Notes under the pieces: model-generated
Told to the model about the DNA's origin: nothing
The model's input: only the letters and a program-made list of their open reading frames with translations
The model's database searches: none
Program-made: the position numbers and the translations under genes
Source: Planotetraspora mira
Lineage (GTDB): Bacteria; Actinomycetota; Actinomycetes; Streptosporangiales; Streptosporangiaceae
Assembly: GCF_016863275.1 (NCBI RefSeq)
Contig: NZ_BOOO01000008.1
Span: forward strand, 62,001-126,000
Reading direction: 5' to 3'
DNA: 64,000 nt
Shown here: positions 1-8,611 of the stretch, one piece after another
Numbering within the stretch: the first letter of the stretch is position 1
Layout of the letters: every line of letters starts with the position of its first letter

Positions 1-975
1 GCCCTCCTCGTGGTGCTCTGCCTGCTGTCGATAGCACTCGGCGCGCTGAACATCCCGCTCGACCAGGTCGTCCGCACGCTGTTCGGCCACCCCGACAGCA
101 CGCGCGTGGAGAACGTCATCTGGTCGGTGCGGATCCCCCGCACGGCCCTCGGTCTCGCGGCCGGTGCGGCGCTCGGCCTGTCCGGCGCCCTCATGCAGGC
201 ACTCACCCGCAATCCGCTCGCCGACCCCGGGGTGCTCGGAGTCAGCGCGGGCGCCTCGTTCGCGATCGTCTTGTCGGTGGCGGTCCTGGGCGTCGGGTCG
301 GTGTTGGGTTACATCTGGTTCGCCTTCGCGGGAGCGCTCGTGGCGAGCGTGCTCGTCTACCTGCTCGGCGGCCTGGGCCGTTCGGGGCAGACACCGGTGA
401 AGCTGGCGCTGGCCGGAGTCGCCGTCACCTCGTTGCTCACCTCGCTCACCAGCGCGATCGCGTTGACCGATCCCGACGCGCTCAACCGCTACCGGTTCTG
501 GAACGCGGGATCGCTCGCCGACAGGGACGGCGGCGTGGTGCTTCAGGTCCTGCCCTTCCTCATCGTGGGCGCCGTTCTGGCGTTGTCGAGCGCGCCCGCG
601 CTCAACAGCCTCGCGCTCGGCGACGACGTGGCGGCCTCGCTCGGCCGGCGGCTCGGCCTGGTGCGGCTGCAGGGGGTGGCCGCGGTCACCTTGCTGACGG
701 GAGGCGCGGTGGTGGCCATCGGGCCCGTCGTGTTCGTCGGGCTGGTGGTCCCGCATGTCGCACGGGTCCTCGCCCAGCAGGCCGGCATCGGCCCCGACCA
801 TCGGTGGCTGCTGCCGCTGTCGGCGGTGCTCGCACCCTGCCTGGTCCTCACCGCGGACGTCATCGGACGCCTCGTCGTCCGGCCGAGCGAGATCCAGGCG
901 GGGGTCCTGGTCGCGTTCATCGGCGCGCCGTTCTTCATCGCCCTGGTGCGCCGCCGACGGCTCGCGGAGGTGTGA
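1..975 (+). CDS. FecCD-family Fe3+-siderophore ABC permease, 5' end cut by window
   Basis: This is an integral membrane permease subunit of an iron-siderophore ABC importer. The reading frame is open from base 1, and family members normally carry another 15-25 N-terminal residues, so the start lies outside the window. The protein shows the typical hydrophobic helices and the FecCD signatures RIPRTALGLAAGAALGLSGA and TRNPLADPGVLGVSAGAS, with the cytoplasmic ATPase-coupling region ALGDDVAASLGRRLG near residue 200. It is followed after 2 nt by a second permease and then by the ATPase, the usual permease-permease-ATPase order. The formyltransferase and hydroxylase genes downstream imply a formyl-hydroxyornithine siderophore such as coelichelin as the substrate; that is inferred from context. 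The binding lipoprotein and the NRPS would be expected to the left. Confidence 0.93.
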   Translation, partial: ALLVVLCLLSIALGALNIPLDQVVRTLFGHPDSTRVENVIWSVRIPRTALGLAAGAALGLSGALMQALTRNPLADPGVLGVSAGASFAIVLSVAVLGVGSVLGYIWFAFAGALVASVLVYLLGGLGRSGQTPVKLALAGVAVTSLLTSLTSAIALTDPDALNRYRFWNAGSLADRDGGVVLQVLPFLIVGAVLALSSAPALNSLALGDDVAASLGRRLGLVRLQGVAAVTLLTGGAVVAIGPVVFVGLVVPHVARVLAQQAGIGPDHRWLLPLSAVLAPCLVLTADVIGRLVVRPSEIQAGVLVAFIGAPFFIALVRRRRLAEV

Positions 976-977
976 GC

Positions 978-2048
978 GTGACCCCGTCCCCATCTGTGCT
1001 CACGGGCTCCTCGCGGCGCACATTCCGGCTGGCCGTACCACCCGTCTCCGGTGTGCTGCGGCCCCGGCTCGTCGCGGTCTGCGTGACCCTCGCCGTCGGC
1101 GCCTTCCTGGTCTTCTGCTGGGGCGTCGCCATCGGCGACTACCCGGTCGGCCTGGCCGACGTGATGAAGGCGCTCGCCGGCTCGGGGGATCCCGGGACGC
1201 TGCTGGTCGTCAGAGAGCTGCGGTTGCCTCGCGCCATGGTCGGCCTGCTGGCGGGCGTCGCGTTCGCCCTGTCCGGCGCGCTGTTCCAGACCATGACCCG
1301 CAATCCGCTGGCCAGCCCGGACATGATCGGCATCATCGAGGGCGCGGGGACCGCGGTGGTGGCCGGCATCGTCCTCGGCTGGGACGGCGGTCTCAGCACC
1401 CAGGCGCTGGGCCTGCTCGGGGCCCTCGCCACCGCCCTGCTGGTCTACCTGCTGGCCTGGCGCCGCGGGACCACCGGCTACCGGATCATCCTGGTCGGCA
1501 TCGGGGTCGCGTGGATGTGCACGAGCGCGACCGACTTCCTCATGGCGCGCGGCGGACGGTTCCAGGCGCAGGCCGCGCTGGGCTGGCTCGTCGGCAACCT
1601 CAACGGCCGCGACTGGGCCCAGGTGGGTCCGCTGGCCGTCACCATGGCCGCCCTGGTGCCGGCCGCGCTGCTGCTCGGCCGCTGGATGCGGACGCTCCAA
1701 CTCGGCGACGACCTGGCCACGGGCCTCGGGACTCCGGTGCAAAGGGCCCGGCTCGCACTGCTGCTCGTCGGCGTCGGGCTGATCGCCTTCGCCACCGCCG
1801 CGGCGGGCCCGGTCGCGTTCGTCGCACTGGCGGCGCCGCAGATCGCACAGCGCCTGGCCGGTACGGCGTGGCCGCCGCTGGTGGCGTCCGGGCTGACCGG
1901 GGCGCTCGTCGTCCTGTCCGCCGACCTCATCGCGCGAACACTCATCCCCGGCACGGAACTTCCGGTCGGAATCGTCACCGGCGCCCTCGGCGCGCCGGTC
2001 CTGCTCTGGCTACTCATCCGCGCGAACCGCGCGGGCTCAGGAGGCTGA
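978..2048 (+). CDS. FecCD-family Fe3+-siderophore ABC permease, second subunit
   Basis: This is the second membrane subunit of the iron-siderophore importer, expected to pair with the preceding permease. I place the start at GTG 978, 2 nt after the previous stop. An earlier in-frame ATG would lie deep inside the upstream gene. The protein of about 356 residues is mostly hydrophobic. It carries the family motifs RELRLPRAMVGLLAGVAFAL and TRNPLASPDMIGIIEGAG and the coupling segment QLGDDLATGLGTPVQRAR, followed by the GPVAFVALAAPQIAQRL helix. Tight spacing on both sides indicates one polycistronic unit with translational coupling. In the coelichelin locus the equivalent pair is cchC/cchD; orthology cannot be proven from this window alone. 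Confidence 0.93.
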   Translation: MTPSPSVLTGSSRRTFRLAVPPVSGVLRPRLVAVCVTLAVGAFLVFCWGVAIGDYPVGLADVMKALAGSGDPGTLLVVRELRLPRAMVGLLAGVAFALSGALFQTMTRNPLASPDMIGIIEGAGTAVVAGIVLGWDGGLSTQALGLLGALATALLVYLLAWRRGTTGYRIILVGIGVAWMCTSATDFLMARGGRFQAQAALGWLVGNLNGRDWAQVGPLAVTMAALVPAALLLGRWMRTLQLGDDLATGLGTPVQRARLALLLVGVGLIAFATAAAGPVAFVALAAPQIAQRLAGTAWPPLVASGLTGALVVLSADLIARTLIPGTELPVGIVTGALGAPVLLWLLIRANRAGSGG

Positions 2049-2052
2049 ACGG

Positions 2053-2904
2053 ATGTCGACCACAAGCCCGGACCTGCGGGCGAGCGGGCTGCGTCTGGCG
2101 TACGACGACCGGCTGATCGTCGACGACCTCGATCTGGCGGTCCCGCCCGGCCGGGTGACCGCCATCGTCGGCGCCAACGCCTGCGGCAAGTCGACGCTGC
2201 TGCGGGCACTGGCCCGGCTGCTCACGCCCCGCGGCGGTGCCGTACGGCTCGACGGGCGGGCGCTACAGTCCGTGCCGACGAGGGAGCTGGCCCAGCGCCT
2301 CGGCATCCTGCCGCAGTCTCCTGTGGCCCCGGAGGGCCTGACCGTCATCGACCTCGTCAGCCGCGGCCGGTCTCCCCACCAGACGTGGTGGCGGCAGTGG
2401 TCGGAGGCCGACGAGCGCGCCGTCGCCGGCGCGCTGGCCGCAACAGGACTGACCGGCCTCGCCGACCGTCTGGTCGACGAGTTGTCCGGCGGCCAGCGTC
2501 AGCGCGCCTGGATCGCGATGGCCGTGGCTCAGGGCACCGAGGTGCTGTTGCTGGACGAGCCGACCACCTACCTGGACCTGGCCCACCAGATCGACGTCCT
2601 GGACCTCGTCGCCGACCTCAACCGGCGCGAGAACCGCACGGTCGTGATGGTCCTGCACGACCTCAACCAGGCCTGTCGTTACGCCGATCACGTCGTCGCC
2701 ATGAAGTCGGGCCGGATCGTGGCGGAGGGCGCGCCCGCCGACGTCATCACCGCCCAGTCGGTCGAGGAGGTCTTCGACCTGCGTTGTCAGGTGATGACGG
2801 ATCCGGTCAGCGGCACGCCCCTGGTCATCCCGATGGGCCGCCACCACGACGGCGCGGCCCAGGAGACGGCGGACGGCGGCACGGAGGTCAGGGCCGGGCG
2901 GTGA
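2053..2904 (+). CDS. Fe3+-siderophore ABC transporter ATP-binding protein (FecE/CchE-like)
   Basis: This cytoplasmic ATPase of 283 residues powers the two permeases just upstream. It has Walker A GANACGKST near residue 37, the Q-loop around LPQSP, the ABC signature LSGGQRQRAW near residue 144, Walker B VLLLDEPTTYLD and the switch histidine in MVLHDLNQ. The start is the ATG 4 nt after the second permease stop, so the three genes form one operon. Its 3' end overlaps the 3' end of the convergent formyltransferase gene by 17 bp. The overlap leaves no room for a separate terminator and may make transcription of the two genes interfere. Confidence 0.94.
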   Translation: MSTTSPDLRASGLRLAYDDRLIVDDLDLAVPPGRVTAIVGANACGKSTLLRALARLLTPRGGAVRLDGRALQSVPTRELAQRLGILPQSPVAPEGLTVIDLVSRGRSPHQTWWRQWSEADERAVAGALAATGLTGLADRLVDELSGGQRQRAWIAMAVAQGTEVLLLDEPTTYLDLAHQIDVLDLVADLNRRENRTVVMVLHDLNQACRYADHVVAMKSGRIVAEGAPADVITAQSVEEVFDLRCQVMTDPVSGTPLVIPMGRHHDGAAQETADGGTEVRAGR

Positions 2905-3835
2905 GATAGCCGCCCATGGCCGTGAAGTAGTCGGCGGCCGCGTGCTCCGTGCCGTCGTCGGTGCGCAGCCGCCTGATGGCCAGTCCCCGCCTCCTGCCGT
3001 TCCTGGCGTCGGCGCCGGCGACGATGACCACGCCGTCGTCTTCGCGGATGAAGACGCGCCCCGGCGTCCCTCCGTACCGTGCCTCGGACACCGCCGCCGA
3101 CACGATCCGGATCCGCTCGCCGTGGTGGTAGGTGAACGCGTTGGGGTACGGGTCGGACTGCGCGCGCACCAGGCGCTCCAGGTCCTCCGCCGGCCAGGTC
3201 CAGTCGATCCGGCTGTCCTCGAGTGACCGCTTGTGGAAGAAGCTCGCGTCGGCGCGATTCTGCGGGATCCACTCGGCACGCCCCGACGCGATGAGGTCGA
3301 GCCCGTCACGCACGATCGGGCCGATCAGGTCGACCGTACGGTGGAAGAGGTCGGTCGCGGTGTCCGCCGGCCCCACGGGCACGGCCCGTTGCAGCAGGAT
3401 GTCGCCGGCGTCCAACTCGGCGTTCATGCGGTGGGCGGTGACGCCGACCTCGGCCTCCCCGTTGATGAGCGCCCAGATGAGCGGGGAGAAGCCGGCGTAG
3501 GCCGGCAGCAGCGAGTCGTGCACGTTGAGCGTGCCGTGCGGCGGGAGATCGAAGACCTCGGGGGGCAGCCAGGTCCGCCAGTTGTTGGCCACGATGATGT
3601 CCGGCGCCGCGTCCCGGATCGCGGCGAGCAGGTCGCCGTCGTCGGGCCGGTTGCGCAACAGCACCGGGACGCCGTGCTTGTCGGCGAGTTCCGCGACCGA
3701 GTCGTCCCAGATCTTCTCGTACGCGTGGTCGCTCTTGGGGTGGGTGACGACGAGCACCACCTCGTGGTCGGAGTCCAGCAGTGCCTGCAGCGTGCGATGG
3801 CCCCAGGTCTGGTAGCCGAACATGGCGACCCGCAT
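2888..3835 (-). CDS. N5-hydroxyornithine formyltransferase-like protein (CchA-like)
   Basis: This protein has the formyl-THF transferase fold of methionyl-tRNA formyltransferase and is about 315 residues long. The start is ATG 3835 (MRVAMFGYQTWGHRTLQ), preceded by GGAGAGG; a longer open frame upstream crosses the iron box and is unlikely to be translated. The N-terminal domain holds the catalytic region, with NNWRTWLPPE, the HDSLLPAYAGFSP segment (family consensus HxSLLPxYRGxxP, active-site His present) and the Asp in ELDAGDILLQ. A C-terminal Fmt-like domain follows. In coelichelin-type pathways this enzyme (CchA) formylates N5-hydroxyornithine for the NRPS. It diverges from the ornithine hydroxylase across an iron box, which supports that role over initiator-tRNA formylation. 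Confidence 0.87.
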   Translation of the reverse strand: MRVAMFGYQTWGHRTLQALLDSDHEVVLVVTHPKSDHAYEKIWDDSVAELADKHGVPVLLRNRPDDGDLLAAIRDAAPDIIVANNWRTWLPPEVFDLPPHGTLNVHDSLLPAYAGFSPLIWALINGEAEVGVTAHRMNAELDAGDILLQRAVPVGPADTATDLFHRTVDLIGPIVRDGLDLIASGRAEWIPQNRADASFFHKRSLEDSRIDWTWPAEDLERLVRAQSDPYPNAFTYHHGERIRIVSAAVSEARYGGTPGRVFIREDDGVVIVAGADARNGRRRGLAIRRLRTDDGTEHAAADYFTAMGGYLTARP

Positions 3836-3868
3836 GGTGTGAATCCTCTCCGTCAAAACCTGTTCTTG

Positions 3869-3887
3869 CAAGGTAAGGCTAACCTTA
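3869..3887. promoter_or_regulatory. IdeR/DmdR1-type iron box between siderophore genes
   Basis: The 19-mer CAAGGTAAGGCTAACCTTA matches the DtxR/IdeR/DmdR consensus TTAGGTTAGGCTAACCTAA at 15 of 19 positions by eye. It lies in the roughly 90-bp divergent gap between the formyltransferase (minus) and the ornithine hydroxylase (plus). Binding by Fe2+-loaded repressor here would silence both genes when iron is sufficient. Confidence 0.85.
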
Positions 3888-3923
3888 TCTAGCATGTGGC
3901 CCGCTGAGGGAGGCGATGCCGCG

Positions 3924-5249
3924 GTGAAGACACTGCAGAGTGGTCCGGACACCATCTATGACGTCCTGGGGGTCGGCTTCGGGCCGTCGAATCTGGCGCT
4001 CGCGATAGCCGTGGAGGAGCACAACGCAGGACTGCCCGCAGGTGAGCGCATACGTGCCGGGTTCCTGGAGAAGCAGCCGCGCTTCGGCTGGCACCGGGGG
4101 ATGCTCATCGACGACGCCACGATGCAGGTGTCCTTCCTGAAGGACCTGGTCACCATGCGCGACCCGACGAGTGACTACAGCTTCCTGTCCTACCTGCGGG
4201 AACAGGACAGGCTCGTGGACTTCCTCAACCAGAAGACCCTTTTCCCGCTGCGCGTCGAGTTCCACGACTACTTCGAGTGGGCCGCCGCCCGAGTGGGGCA
4301 CCTGGTCGGGTACTCCTCGGAGGTGGTGGCCGTGGAACCGGTGACGACCGAGGACGGCGAGATCCGCTGGTTCGACGTCGTCAGCCGCGACCTGTCCGCC
4401 CCCGGGGGCACGGTCGTCCGGCGGGCCCGCAACATCTCCGTGGCCATCGGTCTCGAACCCCACCTGCCGCCGGGCACCGTCCTGTCCGAACGGGTCTGGC
4501 ACAACAGCGAACTGATCCCGCGCGTCGCCGAACTGGCCGGCACCGGGGCTCCCGTCCGCCGGGCCATCGTCCTCGGCGCCGGGCAGAGCGCCGCCGAGGC
4601 GGTCGACTACCTGCACCGCACCTTCCCGGAGGCCGAGGTCTGCGCGGTCTTCGCCAAGTACGGTTACACCCCCGCGGACGACAGCCCGTTCGCCAACAGG
4701 ATCTTCGACCCGGAAGCGGTCGACGTGTACTTCAACTCCCCGCCCGGCGTGAAGCAGTCACTCATCGACTATCACCGCGGCACCAACTACTCGGTGGTCG
4801 ACATGGACCTCATCGAGTCGCTGTACGCGGCGATGTACCGCGAGAAGGTCCAGGGGCGCGAGCGCCTGCGCATGCTCAACGTCTCCCGCATCAGGGACGT
4901 CCGTCCCGTGGACAGCCGGCTGGACGTCACGGTGGAGTTCCTGCCGACCGGCGAGCGCGAGGTCCTCAGCTCCGACGTCCTGGTGCACGCGACGGGCTAC
5001 CGCCCGCACGACATCGGCACGCTCCTCGGCGAGGCGGCCAAGCTCTGCCTGCGGGACGAGGAGGACGCCGTCCGCGTCGCCCGCGACCACCGCCTGGAAC
5101 TGACCCCGGGCGTGACGGCGGGCATCTACCTCCAGGGCGGAACCGAGCACAGCCACGGTCTCACCTCGACCCTGCTGTCCACGACGGCCGTCCGGGCGGG
5201 CGAGATCCGCGACTCCCTGCTCACCCGCCGCCTCCCCCGGGCCTCCTGA
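3924..5249 (+). CDS. L-ornithine N5-monooxygenase (CchB-like)
   Basis: This FAD- and NADPH-dependent flavoprotein hydroxylates the delta-amino group of ornithine, the first committed step of hydroxamate siderophore synthesis. The likely start is GTG 3924 (VKTLQSGPD), 10 nt after GGGAGG; an ATG at 3894 abuts the iron box. The protein of about 441 residues shows the FAD-binding GVGFGPSNLALA near residue 17 and LEKQPRFGWH. It also has the NADPH-binding VLGAGQSAAEAVDYL near residue 213, the conserved NSPPG segment and the C-terminal ATGYRPHD and HGLTSTLLS motifs of the SidA/PvdA/IucD family. With the adjacent formyltransferase it points to a coelichelin- or foroxymithine-like product. A lysine hydroxylase is the main alternative, and the formyltransferase argues against it. 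Confidence 0.92.
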   Translation: MKTLQSGPDTIYDVLGVGFGPSNLALAIAVEEHNAGLPAGERIRAGFLEKQPRFGWHRGMLIDDATMQVSFLKDLVTMRDPTSDYSFLSYLREQDRLVDFLNQKTLFPLRVEFHDYFEWAAARVGHLVGYSSEVVAVEPVTTEDGEIRWFDVVSRDLSAPGGTVVRRARNISVAIGLEPHLPPGTVLSERVWHNSELIPRVAELAGTGAPVRRAIVLGAGQSAAEAVDYLHRTFPEAEVCAVFAKYGYTPADDSPFANRIFDPEAVDVYFNSPPGVKQSLIDYHRGTNYSVVDMDLIESLYAAMYREKVQGRERLRMLNVSRIRDVRPVDSRLDVTVEFLPTGEREVLSSDVLVHATGYRPHDIGTLLGEAAKLCLRDEEDAVRVARDHRLELTPGVTAGIYLQGGTEHSHGLTSTLLSTTAVRAGEIRDSLLTRRLPRAS

Positions 5250-5351
5250 TCCTCAGGGCTACGGGGCTACGGCGGGGATCGCCGTCGCGACGTACGTCGC
5301 CCACGGGCTCGGCTCCGCGGGCGACGTCCGCCGCAGAGGAGTCGCGAGTGT

Positions 5352-5387
5352 CCGGTCGGCCGTGCGGCGTCGCACGCGGCCGACCGG
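5352..5387. terminator. Hairpin between convergent genes
   Basis: CCGGTCGGCCGTGCG pairs with CGCACGCGGCCGACCGG across a 4-nt loop with a 2-nt bulge. It lies between the convergent hydroxylase and DUF4190-like genes, so a bidirectional terminator is likely. There is no U-tract, as is common in actinomycetes. Confidence 0.6.
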
Positions 5388-5418
5388 AACGCCCGCCTCC
5401 CCGGCGACCGCGAACCGC

Positions 5419-6012
5419 TTACTGCTGCGCGCCGCCGATGGTGCACAGGGCATCGAGGTCGTTGCCGTGCTGGGTGACCCTGGTCTGGAGGTCCGCGGGC
5501 GGCGCCTCCTTGTTCTCGAGCGCCTTCACGAGCGAGTCGTAGTCCGACGCCAGTGCCGTCAGGGACTTGCGGACGTCGTCGCTGTTCGCCTTGGCGGCGG
5601 CCGCGTTGAGCTTGTCGACGGTGGTCCCGAGTTGCTTCTTCAGCGTCTCCGGGTCCGAGGAGAGGTTGGTGGCGTCCTCACTCAGGATCACGGCCTTACC
5701 CTCGGTGCAGCCCGGGTCGAGGATGGTGGCGGCGTTCTTGAAGACGGTGACGACCAGGGCGACACCGGCCACCATGGCGAGCAGCGAGATGATGATGCCC
5801 GCGATCGCCAGACCCTTGCCCTTCTGGCCGCGCCTGCCCGCCGTGACAAGGCCGATGATGCTGAGGATGAACCCGATCGGGGCGACGAAGAACGCCAGGA
5901 TGAAGCCGGCGATGGAGAGCCCGTTCGTGGTCCTGGGCTGCGGCGCGGCGCCGGGGTCTGCGTACGGGTACGGAGACTGGGGCTGGTCGGGGAGAACCAT
6001 TGTGTCGTCCAT
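5419..6012 (-). CDS. DUF4190-like membrane protein
   Basis: This protein of about 197 residues has a Pro/Tyr-rich cytoplasmic N-terminus (DQPQSPYPYADPGAAPQP). A first hydrophobic hairpin, SIAGFILAFFVAPIGFILSI, is followed by a basic linker (GRRGQKGKG). A second membrane helix, AGIIISLLAMVAGVALVVTV, leads into an extracytoplasmic, Lys/Asp-rich, probably helical domain ending in one Cys. The two-helix core resembles the DUF4190 family, whose function is unknown. I chose ATG 6012 because the residues before it look like leader noise; the ribosome binding site is weak. It converges with the siderophore hydroxylase and no functional link is evident. Confidence 0.75.
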   Translation of the reverse strand: MDDTMVLPDQPQSPYPYADPGAAPQPRTTNGLSIAGFILAFFVAPIGFILSIIGLVTAGRRGQKGKGLAIAGIIISLLAMVAGVALVVTVFKNAATILDPGCTEGKAVILSEDATNLSSDPETLKKQLGTTVDKLNAAAAKANSDDVRKSLTALASDYDSLVKALENKEAPPADLQTRVTQHGNDLDALCTIGGAQQ

Positions 6013-6203
6013 TCGAGATGATTCGGTGATCCGGGGCGCACCGGGGGGACGCGGATCAGCGACGGGCGCCCCTGCGCCGCTGATCGGGGTTGCCTGACGC
6101 CCCTCACTGCTCGCAGGATGTCGAGCGGCTGGGCGATAAAGAGCCGTTGATGTCACATCGTTGCCAAATGGGCCCATATGGACACCATTTTGATGACAGG
6201 ACG

Positions 6204-6222
6204 TGACATCCCTGGGATGTCA
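6204..6222. promoter_or_regulatory. Perfect inverted repeat TGACATCC-N3-GGATGTCA
   Basis: Two perfect 8-bp arms flank a 3-bp spacer. A related GATGTCACATC palindrome lies 45 bp upstream, so the pair may bind one regulator. The cognate protein is unknown. The site could serve the DUF4190-like gene, whose start is about 190 bp away. Confidence 0.4.
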
Positions 6223-6660
6223 GCGAACGGATCCCGCTGAACCTGCCCGGCTCACCGCGCGAGCCGGTGAGCATGAGGAACACCAGCGCCGGCATATCCG
6301 GCATTCGCCCGGTGGCAGTTCATCCGAACCTCTCTCACGTTCTCGCATCCGCCGGCGTCATACCGCGAACACGATTCCGAGGAGTCGGGTCGAATGCGGC
6401 CGGAGCGCGACTTTACTGATACGACCTCTACGGGACAAGTCACGCATCAGCCATGTACTTCCGCGGATGAATACGTGGTGAAGAGTTGCCGAACCAGACC
6501 CCGCACGCCCCCTCCGTCGCCTAGCGGACCACGCCATATCCGCACGGTTCGGGACCTACTCCGCTGATCTCAACGTCTTGGGCACGTAGCCATGAAAACG
6601 ATGATCTATCACTTCGGTCTCCGGACCTACACATACCGGCCGCGAGTCCTGCCATATAGT

Positions 6661-6680
6661 TAGTTGACATTAGGTAACTA
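6661..6680. promoter_or_regulatory. Promoter/operator of the MFS gene
   Basis: TAGTTGACATTAGGTAACTA is a partial dyad with TAGTT and AACTA arms, and it contains the -35-like TTGACA at 6664-6669. It lies 28-47 bp upstream of the MFS start codon and is a candidate site for the downstream MarR repressor. Confidence 0.45.
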
Positions 6681-6707
6681 GTTGCGGAGTGCCGAGGGGG
6701 CTGGCCG

Positions 6708-8471
6708 ATGACGGCTGACGGAACGCTCGAGTCCACGTCGAAGCGCAGGTGGGGCGGTGCGCCACGGATCGACTCCGATCATCCCCACTACAAGTGGGTG
6801 GCCCTGTCCAACACGACATTGGGCACGCTGATCGCCACCATCAACAGCTCGATCGTGCTGATCTCGCTTCCGGCGATCTTCAACGGGATACGGCTCGACC
6901 CCTTGGAGCCCGGCAACGTCAGTTACCTGCTCTGGATGCTGATGGGCTACATGCTGGTCAGCGCCGTCCTCGTGGTCAGTCTGGGCCGGCTCGGCGACAT
7001 CTTCGGCCGGATCAAGATCTACAACGCCGGTTTCCTGCTGTTCACGCTGACCTCGATCGCGCTGTCGCTGGATCCGTACCACGGGGGCGCGGGCGCGCTC
7101 TGGCTGATCGGCTGGCGCGTCGCCCAGGCGATCGGCGGCTCGATGCTGATGGCGAACTCGGCGGCGATCATCACCGACGCGTTCCCCGCCCGGCAGCGCG
7201 GCATGGCGCTCGGCGTGAACATCGTGGCCGGCATCGCGGGCTCGTTCATCGGCCTCGTGCTGGGCGGCCTGCTCGCCGAGTGGAACTGGCGGTCGATCTT
7301 CTGGATCAACGTGCCGATCGGCATCGTGGGGACCATCTGGGCCTACCGCTCGCTGCACGACACCGGCGTGCGCAGGCCCGCGAAGATCGACTGGTGGGGC
7401 AACGTCACCTTCGCCGTCGGGCTCACCGCGCTGCTCGCCGGGATCACGTACGGCATCCAGCCGTACGGAGGGAACACGATGGGCTGGACGAACCCCTGGG
7501 TGCTCACGGGCATGATCGGCGGCGTCGTCCTGCTCGCGCTCTTCTGCTACATCGAGACCCGGGTCACCGACGCCATGTTCCCGCTCAAGCTGTTCCGGAA
7601 CGCGGTCTTCGCCGGCGGCAACGCCGCGACCCTGCTGGGATCGATCGGGCGCGGCGGCCTCCAGTTCATGCTGATCATCTGGTTGCAGGGGATCTGGCTG
7701 CCCCTGCACGGCTACAACTACGAGGACACTCCCCTGTGGGCCGGCATCTACCTGCTGCCGCTCACGGTCGGGTTCCTGGCCGCGGGGCCGCTCGCGGGTT
7801 ACCTGTCCGACAGGTTCGGCGCGCGCCTGTTCGCGGCGAGCGGGCTCGTGCTCATGGCGGTGTCGTTCCTCGGCCTGCTGGCGCTGCCGACGGACTTCGA
7901 CTACTGGGCCTTCGCGGCACTGATCTTCCTCAACGGCCTCAGCGGCGGCCTGTACGCCGCGCCCAACACGTCCCTGATCATGTCGGCCGTGCCCGCGGAG
8001 GCCCGCGGCGCCGCGTCCGGGATGCGGGCCACCTTCCAGAACGCCGGCATGGTGTTGTCGATCGGCGTCTTCTTCTCCCTGATGGTGGCCGGCCTCGCGA
8101 GTTCGCTGCCGCACACGCTCAGCACGGGTCTCACCGCGCAGGGAGTCCCCGCCGCGTCGGCGAACGCGATCGCCGCGCTGCCCCCGGTGGGCACCCTGTT
8201 CGCCGCCTTCCTCGGCTACAACCCCATCCAGCAACTCCTCGGCCCGCAGACGCTGGGCCAGTTGCCGGCGGCCAACGCGCACGCCCTCACCGGCAGAGAG
8301 TTCTTCCCCAACCTGATCTCCGGCCCGTTCCACGACGGACTGGTGGTGGTGTTCTGGCTCGCGATCGTCATCTCGCTCATCGCGGCGGCCGCCTCCCTCG
8401 TCCGCGGGCGCGACGGTGCGCAATCCCAGCCCGATAGCGTTGGCGGCCAGAGTCCCGCGCGCGTGGGCTGA
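6708..8471 (+). CDS. MFS drug exporter, DHA2/EmrB-QacA type
   Basis: This multipass inner-membrane proton antiporter has 587 residues, a length fitting the 14-helix DHA2 branch. Motif A reads [16 protein letters not shown] near residue 90. The antiporter motif C region [14 protein letters not shown] is followed by the typical [12 protein letters not shown] near residue 200. A second Asp/Arg loop, [16 protein letters not shown], sits in the C-terminal half. A MarR regulator follows about 140 bp downstream on the same strand, and both have palindromes in their promoters. That layout is typical of an inducible efflux pump. The substrate cannot be told from sequence. Confidence 0.9.
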   Translation: MTADGTLESTSKRRWGGAPRIDSDHPHYKWVALSNTTLGTLIATINSSIVLISLPAIFNGIRLDPLEPGNVSYLLWMLMGYMLVSAVLVVSLGRLGDIFGRIKIYNAGFLLFTLTSIALSLDPYHGGAGALWLIGWRVAQAIGGSMLMANSAAIITDAFPARQRGMALGVNIVAGIAGSFIGLVLGGLLAEWNWRSIFWINVPIGIVGTIWAYRSLHDTGVRRPAKIDWWGNVTFAVGLTALLAGITYGIQPYGGNTMGWTNPWVLTGMIGGVVLLALFCYIETRVTDAMFPLKLFRNAVFAGGNAATLLGSIGRGGLQFMLIIWLQGIWLPLHGYNYEDTPLWAGIYLLPLTVGFLAAGPLAGYLSDRFGARLFAASGLVLMAVSFLGLLALPTDFDYWAFAALIFLNGLSGGLYAAPNTSLIMSAVPAEARGAASGMRATFQNAGMVLSIGVFFSLMVAGLASSLPHTLSTGLTAQGVPAASANAIAALPPVGTLFAAFLGYNPIQQLLGPQTLGQLPAANAHALTGREFFPNLISGPFHDGLVVVFWLAIVISLIAAAASLVRGRDGAQSQPDSVGGQSPARVG

Positions 8472-8563
8472 GAGCACGCGGGCTGACGGGCCGTCACGGT
8501 CCCACCCGTACGGCGGGCGCATTGGATGTCCCGATCTGTGGGTGTATGGACCGGGCGGCCCAG

Positions 8564-8587
8564 CCCGTACGGTAGGGACCGTACGGG
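8564..8587. promoter_or_regulatory. Perfect 10-bp inverted repeat upstream of marR
   Basis: CCCGTACGGT and ACCGTACGGG are perfect complements separated by AGGG. The dyad ends 24 bp before the MarR start codon, the usual place for an autoregulatory MarR operator. Confidence 0.7.
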
Positions 8588-8611
8588 AGTCGGCAGAGGA
8601 CCGGAGGAACG

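Larger units (their letters stand above)
6013..6707. other. Intergenic region with operator-like palindromes, no gene seen
   Basis: This 695-bp stretch has no credible coding frame. It separates the divergent DUF4190-like and MFS genes and is less GC-rich than its surroundings. The notable elements are the palindromes listed separately, and another short one, GATGTCACATC, at 6149-6159. Confidence 0.6.

Noticed and set aside
6708-8437. Long alternative frames over the MFS, zwf, tkt and HypF genes
   Set aside because: They are Arg/Pro/Gly-rich shadows typical of high-GC DNA and lie entirely over genes with clear family motifs.
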